DNA of 64,000 nt from Scortum barcoo (lineage: Eukaryota > Chordata > Actinopteri > Centrarchiformes > Terapontidae). A program made the translations under genes and the position numbers. The stretch lies in the NCBI GenBank assembly GCA_023238725.1, contig CM041546.1:11667028-11731027 (forward strand), given 5' to 3'. Below the pieces are notes generated by a model. The model was given only the letters and a program-made list of their open reading frames with translations. It was not told the DNA's origin and did no database searches. Shown in pieces: positions 25,178 through 37,380 of the stretch. How positions within the stretch are numbered: the stretch's first letter is position 1; the number at the start of each line of letters is the position of its first letter.

Positions 25178-25425
25178 ACAGAGAGAGAGAAAGAGGGAGG
25201 GAGATGGAGAAGGATGGGGGGTGAGGGGGTGAGGGCAAAAATAGTGTGGAAGGGGTGGGTGAGGAGGGAGACAATGGGTAACGGGTGGGCAAGAGAGAAG
25301 AGAAAAAGAGGACGGAAAGAGAGATGGGATAGAGAGAAAGAGGAGAGAGAAATAGCCAAAGAGGAAGAGAGAGGAACAGGAAGAGAGCCACAGACTGAGA
25401 CCAAGACAGAGGGAGAGAAAGCACC
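25178..25425. repeat. Polypurine tract
   Basis: G/A-rich over about 250 bp. It is the strand-opposite of the pyrimidine tract at 24590-24805, so the two could pair in part. Confidence 0.8.
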
Positions 25426-25497
25426 CCCACTGCGTTCCTTTTCAGTCCTGCTAGCATTGGCATGTGTTAAATGTAAAGCTGCCGGCTGACTCACCAT

Positions 25498-25690
25498 GCT
25501 ACCAGCTCGTAGTCAGCACTCTCTACTGCTCTTGTCTGACAGAGAGACAGAGGGAGAGAGAAAGGCTACCAGCTTAGATTCAACACTGTCTAGTTCGGCG
25601 ACAGAGGGAGAGAAAACAGAGGGAGAGGCCGCCAGCAAATTACCCAAACTGTCTTCTTCCCTGTCCCGCACACACATAATCAGTGTTAAA
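25498..25690. repeat. Degenerate 63-67 bp tandem repeat, about three copies
   Basis: The word GCTACCAGCT starts at 25498 and again at 25565, and GCCGCCAGCA at 25628. Each copy continues into an ACTCTCTACTG-like block and then GACAGAGGGAGAGA (25548, 25599). The third copy is decayed and lacks the purine end. A GACAGAGGGAGAGAAAG block also precedes copy one at 25405. In one plus frame it reads as repeated TEGE...LSSS peptides, but nothing else supports coding. Confidence 0.6.
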
Positions 25691-28600
25691 GCTCGCGTTT
25701 GTCTCAAAAGGTTCTTTACCAGAGCTGTTTGGCGCACGGACGAGTGAATGTTTAACAACAAATCCTAAAGCTGAGTGTGCTGAATCGTCAGTGACACTGA
25801 ATTATTGGCTTAATGCCTACATGAACTCCAAGTTAACCGACCGAATAGTTAGTTTGTCGTTGAACTTCTAGAACGTCCCATATGAGCATTTTCTGATGCC
25901 TCCATCTGTGGTGCAGTATTGTTTGCCAGAGCCATCTAAAGCTGTTGCAGTTTTCTGATCTGCCTTATTTGAGCGATTGTTGTCAAGGTTAGAAGAAGAA
26001 CTGCTTTGTTAAGTGTGTTGACTGCTGGTAAGAAAGATGATGCAAAAGATGCCCTCTCCATTGTCGAAGTTTGTTATCTCATCCGTCCAGTTCTGACCTC
26101 CTTTGCGGCACAGTAACAACATGATGACACTCCTGGCGGACAGGAGTTATGATTCACATATCCACTAGAGGTCCTTGTCAGGTAAACTCAAACACAAACT
26201 CTAAACAACATTGTTGGAGCCACTGTTTTACCAGACACTTGTTAAAATTGCATATGTTAGTTTGTTGTGATCAAAATGGTAAGCAAGGTAACTAATATAT
26301 GAGCTGTTTGAGGCTTACATGTTTCTAATAAAGTGCTTGTTCACGTGCCGTTTGGCTGTTGTTTACCTTTTAGTGTATATATGTGTTTACGAGATTAATT
26401 ACTGTGTTCATCTGCTATGGTGACTTAATGTCGATCTTTCGCCGATGATACTTTGTTGTGTGACTTTGAAGTAAGTTAGTACATTTTTAAACAGTCTTAT
26501 TATTACCGTATTAATTCATTAACCAATTTCTTAAGCCTTGTTTATGTTATCAATCACTTAGAGAGAATCACTATCATCAGATTTGTTGTATAATACTATT
26601 TTCACAATTTCACAATTGCTTCCAGTAAAGTAAAAACTTAAGAGGCAGAGACCTTTTGTTGTTTGTGTGCGTTTAGCTCACTGCATTGCTGTGCGAGTAT
26701 ACGTGATGAGGGCAAAGGAGCTTATATACTGTCAGCCTGTAATTGTGCTGAGCTGAACATAAGAGTCTGATCTTAGTATAGAATCCAAGAGGGAACTGAA
26801 GACAGTGCCATAACGTTGTTATCAATGTGTTAATTGCTTACTTAAATAAACGCGTATGAACTACAGTAAATCAGCAAGTCCTTGAATTGCACCGCAAAGT
26901 TCAGCAAAGTTATTGAATATTTCTCCTTTCTTTACAGAACATGATTAAATATTGTAAACTTGTCACAATTCTTCAAACACATTTTCATAGACAGATCTTA
27001 TTATAAATATATCAATTCTGACATAGGGAACATGGTGAGATCTGTCTGTTTTCTATACCGAATAATTCCTATTTAAATCTCAGGGATAAGGTTGAGTAGT
27101 AGTTCACATCAGCGGCTACAGTCATTCAATACAAAAATCAATTTTATTTTGATTGTCTTAAATTGAATAGATTACTATTTTTAGGCCCATGCCTCATCAC
27201 ACCCAGCACTCAGATGAAATTAATAACTTCTCTGAGTGACTCACATGTCTCCTGGGCATGTTTGGAGAATCATAATAAAAGTGTCTGTGAAAGGAAGAGA
27301 ATAAAAAAGGCAGATGTGGGTGGGGATGTGGGGGCTGGGTTGATAGTCACTCTGCGTTAAACTCGGTTTTATAAAAGCATGTTTTATATCTTTGGTTCAA
27401 TTCCCACTGGGCACACGCACACGAAAGATGTACAGTGTGCTTCCCTGGTATTTTAAGGCACTTTTGATGAAAGGCGTTTACAATATACAGTAGTATGTCA
27501 GAAGAAGTGAGGCATGAGGGGGATGTGTTTGCGATCACTCATTTATAACAACACGTTGTAAAGACATTCTCTAACTGCATTTTTCACATTTCTATCTGTT
27601 ACTTATCCTTGTCTTGACTGAGAATGTGTGCAGTTTCTGAGTATGCAGGCTCACAGTTTGTACAATGGTCTGTTCTTGCAGCCGGATGCCGTGCTAAAGG
27701 GCACCTGAACAAACTGCCAGTGAGACTTCATTCATATATGTTGTGCTGAGGTAGTTTCAAGATCGCATTATGTGACATTTATTCTGACACAATCACAGAA
27801 TTTGTGTAGAAGAATATTTGAGTGTAATGCAGCTACCACCAGCTGTATTTTCATATCAACACTGAAAGGAATATACCGTATAAGTGCTGATTTGATTTTT
27901 TTTTTCCCAACATGCAAAACTATTTTAATAAACCACAGTTTAACGCTGCAGTGAAATGTCTTTGGTAGAGGTGAAGAAACGGGGGGTTGAAGGAGAGAGC
28001 GTCTGAGGGGGCTTTACTGTGTACATAATAATATAGTGTGCATATGCGCATGAAGGTGATCCAGTCATACTATAATGTATGCAGTGGCCTTGGACAGGAT
28101 GCATGTGCAGCATGTGTAGCATGTATAGCAAGACCTGATCAGATTTTAATTGGATTAGAAACATCTTAACCTAGAGATCAAAGAATGAAACATAAAACTG
28201 TGATTGTAAATACTGTACATGTTCACTTTACAAGCCAAGCAGTGGTATGAAGAATAACTAATTAAATTGTAGTGTAAAATGTTCAGTGCTTTGACCTCTG
28301 CTTTTTTATTCTTTCTTCTCCCCCCACTTCCTCCTCTCCTCCATCTGCCTCTTTTTAGTCGTTTCAGCATGTCGAAACACTTTTCACCACAGTACCTGCT
28401 GATCAGGAGTCTTGATGATCGTACTGGATGTAAAATGATTTCCCTTGCATTTTTTTTCTCCGACATCAGTGAAATGCAGTGATGGTAGAGTAGGCTGTTT
28501 TGTGGGACTGATTGCGTAGGCAAGGTAAAGAAAATTCACCGCAATGTGCATACGGCAGCGCCGATAATGGAACTGTCCAGTCGCGGAAAACACTTGTAAT

Positions 28601-29197
28601 GTGATCTATGAGTACAGACCTGGTACTGGCAAATGGTAAATGCATTTGTTGACATCATTGTGTTGAGGGGTTGGTTCACATTCTCCCATTTACCACTGGT
28701 AGTATGTAACCATGTAGATGTTCTGCTGATGTTGCTTTCAGAAGTTTTCTTGGGGTTCATTTCTTCGGTAGAAAGTAGTTCCAGTTAAAACTGTTTCAGT
28801 GTGGTTATCAACCATGATGTGGACTTTATTTCAGAAAATAAATGCAGCTGTTGTATTGTTGTTAAATATGATTTACATTTTACATTTTGGAAGATATCTT
28901 AAGAGACAGACATCATACGTGCTTAGCAAAGAAATCCAAAACTCTCAAACTGCATGAATATCTACCATTGACGTTCATTTATTTTAACCATAAGCCCTTT
29001 AAAATCATGTTATTATTTCTTTTAATTTTTCATTCAACAGTACAAAGCACAGCTCGCCACATATTAGTGTGCGTGCACTGAGCAGTTTTTGGACACAGCA
29101 TTTCTCCTTCCCTTCTCTGTTTGACAAAGCTGCTCGTGATCTTCAAACCCCCTTCAACAAAGCTCTGTTCTCGAGAGGCCTGATCCCTTATAACCCC
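25691..29197. other. Noncoding stretch, AT-rich
   Basis: Mostly unique-looking and AT-rich, especially 26190-27060. I see no exon, RNA gene or clear transposon. A CTCCTGGCGGACAGGAG hairpin sits at 26131-26147. Confidence 0.45.
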
Positions 29198-29333
29198 CTG
29201 TCTCTCGCTCTCCCCCCCCGTCTCTCGCTCTCTCCCGTCTTTCGCTCTCTCCCCCCTGTCTCTCACTCTCCTCCCTGTCTTTCGCTCTCTCCCCCCTGTC
29301 TCTTGCTCTCTCCCCCTCGTCTCCCCGCCTCTC
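29198..29333. repeat. Pyrimidine minisatellite, 17-21 bp unit, six copies
   Basis: Units start TCTCTCGCTCTC or TCTTTCGCTCTC and end in a C run plus G, at 29201, 29221, 29238, 29259, 29278 and 29299. The copies at 29238 and 29278 are identical over 21 bp. Confidence 0.85.
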
Positions 29334-29409
29334 TCTTCAGCACCCTTCAGCTATCTGTCTCTCTTACTCATCTCTTTCCCTTCCTGTCTCTCTGTCTCCC
29401 TCCCTCCTG

Positions 29410-29411
<2 letters not shown>

Positions 29412-29441
<30 letters not shown>
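29412..29441. repeat. (TC)n microsatellite, about 30 bp
   Basis: A perfect TC run. Confidence 0.95.
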
Positions 29442-29443
<2 letters not shown>

Positions 29444-30332
29444 TGCTCCCTCCTTTGCCCTCCCCTCTCTCTTTGTTCCAGGGATCAAACGAGTATCTCT
29501 CCCGTCCATGCTCCGTCACCTGGGAGAACACACACACACTCGCACACATTCGCACTCATTCACTCTCATTCCGGGCCTCTCTCTTTTAGTTTGTAGCCGC
29601 GCTCATGCTCCTGTTGAAGATTTTAGAGTAGTCATGGTCAAAGATTGAGCTAACCTTTCAACTCACCTATTGCTTTGGATCAAAGAAGAGCAAGAGAGCG
29701 GAAAAGACCAGAAACACAAAGAGTAAAGCAGAACAATGTCATACCGGTCAGATTAAAACAGAAAAGACCTTCGCTGAATTGAACTGAAATGACCATGATA
29801 AAGATCAGAGCCAACTCAAAATGAAAAAGAATCAAGTAAATGTTGAAGCCTGTGTGGAATTGCTCCTCCAAAAGACTTCTGACTGAATTTTAAAGAAAAG
29901 GAAAACCTCAAGACAGTACAAAACAAAGTCAATATGTTTTCATCAGTAATGTAAAGTGTCTCTATCCAAACTCACTTTTCCTAATGTGGCTATTTTCTGT
30001 TAAATAAAATACACATCATGCCAGTGTGTAGGCTCAAAGAGAAGCTTTGATTGGCAGGTGCTATCACTTGCGGTGGCTGCTTGGATTTCCTGGCACCAAA
30101 CAAATGGCAAGATGGCAGCGAGCAGTAAGCGCAAACTCTGGCTTTCTGGGTATTTAGAAAATGTATGAGAGAATGCAGACTCTGAAACACGATGGGCCTT
30201 TGACATGGATCCAACCCTGACTCCTAAAAATAATGTGGATATAAATGATACAGAGCTATAATACACAAAGAGTAGCTACTAGGAATGAAAAGGAAACATG
30301 ACATGGATTAGGTAGACTGGTTCTCGTACAGC
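29442..30332. other. Noncoding stretch, nothing recognised
   Basis: Pyrimidine-rich to 29580, then unique-looking sequence without an exon or clear repeat. Confidence 0.45.
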
Positions 30333-30350
30333 ATATATATATATATATAT
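30333..30350. repeat. (AT)9 microsatellite
   Basis: A perfect AT run. Confidence 0.95.
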
Positions 30351-30440
30351 CGTGCAGAACTGTAGTCAGAGAAAGATCCTGGCGTTGGTTTGGTATTCGT
30401 CTTTGTTGACTTTTTGTTTATTCAACCAAGTCACAAAGAA

Positions 30441-30497
30441 CATTTCCTTTCATTTCCTTTCATTTTCCGGTTTACATTCTTTAAAAACATAAACCGG
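30441..30497. repeat. CATTTCCTTT repeat and 8-bp hairpin
   Basis: Two and a half CATTTCCTTT copies (30441-30466) run into an inverted pair, CCGGTTTA (30467-30474) and TAAACCGG (30490-30497), with a 15-base loop. Function unknown. Confidence 0.6.
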
Positions 30498-30853
30498 GTG
30501 GCATTACACATCCTTCAAAATGTATTTGCTGTTGTAAATTAGTAGTACAACACAAATTAAAGGTTGTGTAGATACGATGTTGAGAACATAAATAATATGG
30601 AGGGAAATCTCTCCACATGAATAGAACTGTTTCCACAAGTGAAAATAACTTAATGATAGTTTATGAAAAGTAAATGGTTCAAGGCCTAAATCTGAATGTA
30701 ATATACAATGCTTGAATTATTTGATACAGGTTGACAATTGGTAATTATGAAAAAAGAAATCTACGCTTACAGAAACCTTTTTCGATTCGAGGAATAACTT
30801 CGGCCACCAAAGTTGAGAGAAGCCGCATTTCACCCCAACTTTTCAAGCCTTCT

Positions 30854-30910
30854 CAGTCTCGTCCAGTCTCGTCCGGGCTGGTGCGGTTCAGCCCAGTCCC
30901 GTCCCGTCCA
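30854..30910. repeat. Degenerate CAGTCTCGTC repeat
   Basis: CAGTCTCGTC is present twice in tandem, then decays to CAGTCCCGTCCCGTC. It is CpG-rich relative to its surroundings. Confidence 0.6.
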
Positions 30911-31160
30911 CCGCAGCGTTGATCAGTTTAATCCGGTCCTGTCTGGCTGAGAACTGAACAGGTGGCATGTGACAGCAGGTATGAGCTGACATCAAAGGAT
31001 CCAGGGAGAGGAAGCGCAAAGAGACGTTTGAGAGAGAAAAAAACGGGGGAAAGATCTGTGGACAAAAAAAACAGAATTATCGGGAGAAAGAAATTGAAAG
31101 AGTTGGAAATATGGGAGGACAGAGGAGTGTCCGCTGTGTAAATGACAGCAGACAAAGAAT

Positions 31161-31183
31161 GAGAGAGAGAGAGAGAGAGAGAG
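31161..31183. repeat. (GA)n microsatellite
   Basis: A perfect GA run of about 23 bp inside a purine-rich region (31005-31265). Confidence 0.95.
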
Positions 31184-31463
31184 GAAGAAAAAGAGGACAT
31201 TGGGAGACTGTGTGAGGTGGCCGGTGAGGTTGGGGGTGTAAGGTGGGTGGGTGGGTGTGACAGAGGGTTTGGAGCTTGTCTCTGGACCAACAGCTTGTGT
31301 GCTTAACTCTGGTGAATACCAATTGTTCTGCGCTGATAAAAGTCTGCTGCAAAACTCCAGAAACTCCCAAAACAAAATACATCTCTTTATCTCTCCCTGA
31401 GTCTCTGTCTTTGTTTCCCTCTCACTTTCATTACATTTTCACTTCGAATCATTATACTTTCTA

Positions 31464-31487
31464 TGTGTGTGTGTGTGTGTGTGTGTG
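31464..31487. repeat. (TG)12 microsatellite
   Basis: A perfect TG run. Confidence 0.95.
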
Positions 31488-31612
31488 CATTCAAAAAGTA
31501 AACTTAGCTTCTACTTTTCTTGGACTTCTGCATCTTTTATAAACTCTTATATGAATGCGCACTTGCAGCAGTCTTTTAATTTAGGCTCTATGCATATACG
31601 TACTCTCTCTTT

Positions 31613-31632
31613 CACACACACACACACACACA
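31613..31632. repeat. (CA)10 microsatellite
   Basis: A perfect CA run, about 125 bp from the TG run at 31464. Confidence 0.95.
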
Positions 31633-31718
31633 TGTCACACTGCACTGCCACCCCTATAGGCGGCTCTCTGCAGATGATGTCAGGTGAATGTGGACATTGT
31701 TTAACGAGCCCTGGGACC

Positions 31719-32100
31719 AGGAAGGAGAGGGGAGGTGGAGAGATGGGACAATGGGAGAGAGAAGAGGAGGTAGGAGAGTCGAGGTAGAGGACGGCAGGCA
31801 GCAGCGTGGAGGGGGGGTGGGGGTGGGGAGAGAGAAGCATATGAAGGATGGATGGAGAAAGGGAGAGAAGGAGAGGGAAAACTGAATGAATCGGAGGAGG
31901 AGGAGGATGGTGGGAAACGAGAGGAAGGATGAGGAGAATGGGAAGTGACGCAGGACGGAAGGAGAAGCAGGAGGACGATTTAGGATAAGACAAAAAGCAG
32001 AGGGGGGGAGGACAAGAGAGTGGAGGACATGGGGACACGGGGCAGGAGGAGGAGGAGGAGGGGGAGAAAGTCATGAAGAGTGCAGAGGAGAAACATAGGG
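31719..32100. repeat. Polypurine tract, about 380 bp
   Basis: This is the longest purine-rich block in the window, with GGAGGAGGAGG-type units (31893-31907, 32044-32063) and G runs. The 221-codon minus-strand frame across it (31547-32212) is Ser/Pro/Leu-rich low complexity and not a gene. Confidence 0.85.
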
Positions 32101-32277
32101 TAAATGTATGATATGTAGCCTGAGGCCAAGAGACAAAAGGATGAAATAAAGAGGGGAGGAGTGAAAGAAGAAGACAAAAATGATAAAGTAAGCTGAAGAG
32201 ACAAAATAGCATGCCACCTATGAACCTTCAAACAAGGTGAGAACGACATAGGCAGCAGGTGAAAGGTGGAGGACGAA

Positions 32278-32368
32278 CCCTCCTCCCTCTCACCTCCCTC
32301 GTCTCCTTCCTCTCTCCTCTGCTCTTCCTCCCTCGCAGCCTCTCTCTCACTTTCTCCTCCTCTCCTGC
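32278..32368. repeat. Polypyrimidine tract
   Basis: A C/T-rich stretch about 180 bp downstream of the large purine block, in opposite strand sense. Confidence 0.8.
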
Positions 32369-34555
32369 CATGTAATGTTAGACCACTGGGAAGGAAAATC
32401 TCCAAAGTCAGCTCTTCTCAAGGCTTTTCCTGTTCTCTCTCTTTTCGCATTATGTCATGTTATTCCTGCCCACAAAATGGAAAATGTTTCGGACCCTTCT
32501 CATCCTAATTAAACACACTTCTGCCTCAGTAGTTCTTTTCGAGTCTATTCAAACTATCTCCTTTTAAAACTATGGAGCCACGATCAAAGTCACTCTCTCT
32601 CTCTTCTTTTTTTCGCTGCACTGTTGATCCACACTGAATGGAGATTTGTGAAACATTTGCTTCTCTTTTTTTTTTCCTTTCTTTCTTTTTCACATTTTGA
32701 TCCAGGAAGGGTCTGACATCCAATTGTCTGAGAGAAAGGAATTTTCTATAACAATAGATCCAATTACGTACTGTGTTACAGTGTGGCTTTCAAGATGAAT
32801 CCCCTGCAAAAAAACTGTTGCGGTCCTGCTGCAGGATTGAAGTCAAAGAGATGTGTGGGTGACCACTGTATCTACGCATCTGTGTCCTCTCTTTGTTCGG
32901 CCACTCTGCGCTGCTCTCTCAGCAGCTCTTAGTAATGGTCATCGAATCAAACACGGACAGACAGGTGCACGTCAGCGACGGAGGGCCCCTGCGTGCACCA
33001 TCTAATGTGGAATCTGTCCACCCTCAAGCGGCAAGTGCAGCTCATATTCATCTGCTTACACTGCTCTCCCTTGCCTCACAGCTCCAAGTCTGTCCCTGTG
33101 TTCATTTAAGTCCTGAAAATAAACTGTCACTCAGTCCATCAGCCAGTGTATGACTGCCTCCTGTGTTTCTGTGTGTGTGTGTGTGTGTGTGTGCTCATGT
33201 GCTTGTGTTTTGGGAGTTGTATGTGCACATCAGGGGGTGTTGTGGTAGTATACACACTCACGGTTGTGTATATATATTTGTATATATGTGTGTGGGCATG
33301 TGGTGTGTGTGTGTGAAGCTGTCAATTTGTCTTTCCCAGCTCCGTCCAAAAACACAGACAGCCCATTGAGGCGTATGCTGCAGAGAAAAATAACAACTCC
33401 AACTGACAAACCTACTTTAGTCAGCGTGCAAACACACACACTGAGACAGAGAGATGAGGTTTTGCATTTAAATTGAAGATATAGTTTACTTTTTATACTT
33501 AATGTACTTTGTCTGTGCAAAATTGTCACTTGCGTTTGTGTTATAGTAGTTGATTCAAAGTATTGATCACACGCTGCATTGAACTGGAGAGGGACTCTGC
33601 TGCTAAGGAAGGGCGGGGAAGTTCATGCACCAGCGTGAATTAATCACCATATTCACCTGCACAAGACAGCATTTAGTACCAATAAATACCGTCCTTCTGT
33701 CCGCTTACCATGAGGGGGTCATGTAGGGCCTCTAAGGTCACATGAAGCCGTGCGCTGCCACCGTGCGTTGTCTCACTGTGTGTATGTGTGTTGCATAATA
33801 GCAGAGTAAAATCTATAGTTCAAGAAGGTCTTGTCTCTAAGCCGCTCATGCCTAACTGAGATAAACCATAAGAGCTCATTGTGCTTTTTCCATCCACATA
33901 TTGGATATTATACACCAAACTTCCTTGCCTAATAGGTTTTGTTACATTTGAGACTATCTGCATTCATACAGTGCTCACAGTTTGTTCAATATATGAACAA
34001 AAAAACTGTTAAAAAACAGTTATTTTATTTCTCCTCCCCGGTATGTGGCTCATTTATTCATGCAGTGATACCTGATATGAAAAAAGTTTGCCAGAGCTGT
34101 GGAGCTTTTGCTCTGGCTCTTATTATTCTGTCATTATGTCTCTAGTTCGAGCTGTTATTAAGTGACAAGTTCTCTTTTTCTTTCTTTTATTAGGTAAAAA
34201 TAATATCTTTTTAGATAACTTTTATGTGTGAGAGAAACATTCAAGATTTTAACTGGTTAAACAAGTCTGAATAGACCTTAATAATTACTTTCACAGTTGC
34301 ACACACTGTGCTATGTTTCCCTCCAAGCTATATACATATGCTGTATATATAACAAAATCATTTTCTTGATAACTGTAGTAGTTACATCTGAAACAACTGT
34401 TGGCAAATAGTGGCTAAATTGATGCAGGTAAGTCAGAATACAGGCATTTCTATCATTGGATCAGTGAAATATAAAAATGATTTGACACTCCTTTCTTCGT
34501 GGCTTAGACTATGTCCTCTTCAATTAAATTAGGAACATGTAAAGGCAGTGGGGTG
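32369..34555. other. Noncoding stretch with TG patch
   Basis: TG repeats lie at 33171-33192 and imperfectly at 33270-33318. The rest is unique-looking. The segment 33560-33670, with GAATTAATCACCATATTCAC, is non-repetitive. No gene is recognised. Confidence 0.5.
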
Positions 34556-34745
34556 GAGCGCGAAGGCCAAAGTTCATTAAGTGATGATGAATTTCCTTCA
34601 CAACATCAAAGAAAACAGTGGCGCCGCTCACTCAGTAGCAGCGTGGGAAAATTTCAAGAGCAAGAAGATAGTGCATGAAGGCAGTATCAAAGCCCTAATG
34701 CACAGTTTTATTATGCATGTGAAGTTGCCCTGTGCATATGTTATT
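34556..34745. other. Candidate conserved noncoding element
   Basis: Non-repetitive sequence with AAAGTTCATTAAGTGATGAT, GTGGGAAAATTTCAAGAGC and GTTTTATTATGCATGTGAAG. It has no open frame or repeat features, and it stands out from the AT-rich decayed surroundings. Conservation is untested. Confidence 0.2.
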
Positions 34746-36336
34746 GTTCTCTGAGAGGGGGAGTGAGAAACTTAACCTCAACGTGTCAACAGTGTTTTAG
34801 TTCCCAATCACCTGGAAAATAAATTCAGTTCAATTAAACTTTGGAGTAACATGGACTTATTTTCTACTACAGTAGTACTGCACTGATCTTTTTTCTAGTG
34901 GCCTGCATTTCCTAGGGGCCTGTATTTATGCTTATAATGGATTTTAACCAGTGCAGTATATTTTACATTATGTACCAACTATATACTGTTTAATTTGACC
35001 TACAGTATCGATGTTAGAAAATGTTTTCAGTGAAGTAGTGTTGTCCAGTGATTCAACATCATACATTTACTTCCATATGACCACAAATCCTGTTGTAAAT
35101 TGTAATCTCTCTACTTTAGTCTCTTCTTCTCGTTATTTTTCTACCCCTCTTGCCTGCCTCTCTAACCCTCTCTCATCTCTCTCAATGTTTCACCTACCGC
35201 TCTCCCTCTCTCTCTCTCCACTCCCTGCTGGTCTGCAGCTGTGGAGAAACTCTGCGAACATGAAATAAATTATGAATCATTTCTATAGGCAGCTACACCT
35301 GTAGTGAACTACACTGCAGAGAATGATGAAAACAAAAGCAATCAATCAAGGCAAATCCACAAGTCGGAGGCAATAGTCCTGCAGAAATATTCCATAGTCA
35401 TCTCTCTAGAGAGAGCTGTGCCACTGAAATAACCCTATTCCCTCATGCTTGTGATAGGTTCAACATGTTACAAGCCAGGGAGGCTGGTTTGGCTAATATA
35501 GCTTAGCACAAAAAAGCAGACACATTACATTTAATCTTGTGTATGTAATAAATGCAGGGTATGCAAGGTCTGAAATGTTCCACCTAAAGTTTGGAATTGC
35601 AATAAGTCAAATAACTACACAATCACCATGTCCTGTCTAAATACAGTTCTTAGCTGTATGTATAATTATCACATTTTACAGTGTGCAGACATGAAAAAAA
35701 GTTGTTTTTAGTTGGGTTTTATTGTATAACATAAGAAATCTTGTATATTTAATCTATGTGATGTAATAAAATGATATTCCACCCATATAACATTTTGTTT
35801 ACCTTTCAAAAAAAAAGGTCAAACCTTTTAACCTTTGAATATATCATGTGCAATCAGGTTTTACATGTAACTAAATAAAAATCTTGTATATTTATATCTC
35901 GTTTAAAAAAAAAGTGTCAACTTATTAAAAAAAATTACCTTTAGAAAAATATCCAAAGACTGTTATTAAACTACTGACAAATGGCAATGTACTCTTAATT
36001 TTAGATCATATCAAATACAAATTAATGTTTACATGTGATTTCACTTTAACTTCACTTTTAAAACAAAGACTGATGAGCTTTAGTTTATAATAAAACCTCT
36101 TAATCAAGACACTTAAGGTTCAACATTTATTAAATTCCATTTTACAGAAACAAATAAAAACCTCCTCCTGCTACAATAACATACAATTTCTATGCATCAG
36201 AGTACTTTACTTTCAAACAAAACAGCAGGGGAAAAAAAAAATCTTGCACTTGGATGGCACAGACATTGAACTATTGCTTGTGTTTGGTGTTAACTTCCTC
36301 TTACTCTCGCCATTCATAGTCCACAATTTGTTATCA
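34746..36336. other. Noncoding stretch, very AT-rich
   Basis: Pyrimidine-rich at 35100-35225. Positions 35640-36190 are strongly AT-rich with several A runs. No gene or definable transposon is seen. Confidence 0.5.
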
Positions 36337-36462
36337 GGGCAAGAGGACAAGAGACAAGGAGGACACAAGGAAGACAAGAAACACAAGACAGAATAACACA
36401 AGGAACACAAGGCACAAGAAAACACAGGAAACAGGGAAAAAGGCAGAGAAAACAAAACAAGG
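36337..36462. repeat. Degenerate ACAAGGA-type purine-rich repeat
   Basis: Imperfect tandem words such as GACAAGAG, GACACAAGGA and AACACAAGGA over about 125 bp. Overlapping minus-strand frames translate it as Leu/Val/Cys repeats. Confidence 0.7.
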
Positions 36463-37226
36463 CATAATGGAAACCATAACACAAACTGAGACTAAAGTCC
36501 AAGCGATCACTGAGTATAATTTCACAAACTGACTGAATTGTATATAAAAAGTCATTATTCACCTTATTAGTTATATAAGGAATAGTATGGATTGTTTGAC
36601 ATGTGTTAGTATGAGTATCTGATAGTAATATTGATGTATAAACATAGTTCCAGATACAAATGATGTGGATGAAGACATCCCTGGGTGGCACTGACTTAAA
36701 TCTCTTACCAGATTAAATTTATTAGAACACATTTTCAGTAAATACTCTGAATCCCATACTATTAAACTGAGAAAATCTACAACCACCAATAACATCAGAC
36801 CATTTTATGTTTTCATTTGCTGCTGGTTCACTGCAATATCTTACCTGCCTGAATGCAGCCTGTGCTAAATACATCCATTAAGCTACATATCAGTAACTCA
36901 TGCAATCAAAATCTTTTAGGGTTTCCACATAAGTACCACAACTATGACACCTTAACTATCACATAACACTTACCTTTTCATCTTTTCTGTGAACCCTTGA
37001 CATCAACAACTCACACAGCTTATCTGCTGAGAGACAGAAAAAAACAGGTGTATGTCAGTGCTTGAGATATCTCAATTAAAAAATCTGCCAAAATCCAAGG
37101 AAATGTGTATTTAACACTAACTATTGTGTGTAAGTTGCTATATTGGTAAAAGGGGTGACACCGCTTCAACTGTACTACATTAGCTATGCTAGTTGCTACC
37201 CAACTCTCAACAACATGAGGACAAAG
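36463..37226. other. Noncoding stretch, nothing recognised
   Basis: AT-rich unique-looking sequence without an exon or clear repeat. Confidence 0.45.
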
Positions 37227-37373
37227 TTAGCTAAATATTTAGCTAAATGTTTAGCTAAATATTTAGCTAAATGTTTAGCTAACTATATTTAGCTAAATAT
37301 TTAGCTAAATATTTAGTTAAATGTTTAGCTAAATGTTTAGCTAAATGTTTAGCTAACTATATTAGCTAAATAT
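37227..37373. repeat. 12-bp minisatellite TTAGCTAAATRT
   Basis: Around a dozen copies of a near-palindromic unit, TTAGCTAAATAT or TTAGCTAAATGT. Two variant copies carry TTAGCTAACTATAT. The unit contains the self-complementary TTAGCTAA, so the array can form many small cruciforms. Confidence 0.9.
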
Positions 37374-37380
37374 TCTCAGC

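Noticed and set aside
29069..29596. 175-codon plus-strand frame
   Set aside because: It translates the pyrimidine minisatellite and the TC run.
31547..32212. 221-codon minus-strand open frame
   Set aside because: It is the complement of a polypurine tract, and the product is Ser/Pro/Leu low complexity without a domain.
37227..37373. CRISPR-like repeat array
   Set aside because: The units are directly tandem with no spacers, and the context is vertebrate.
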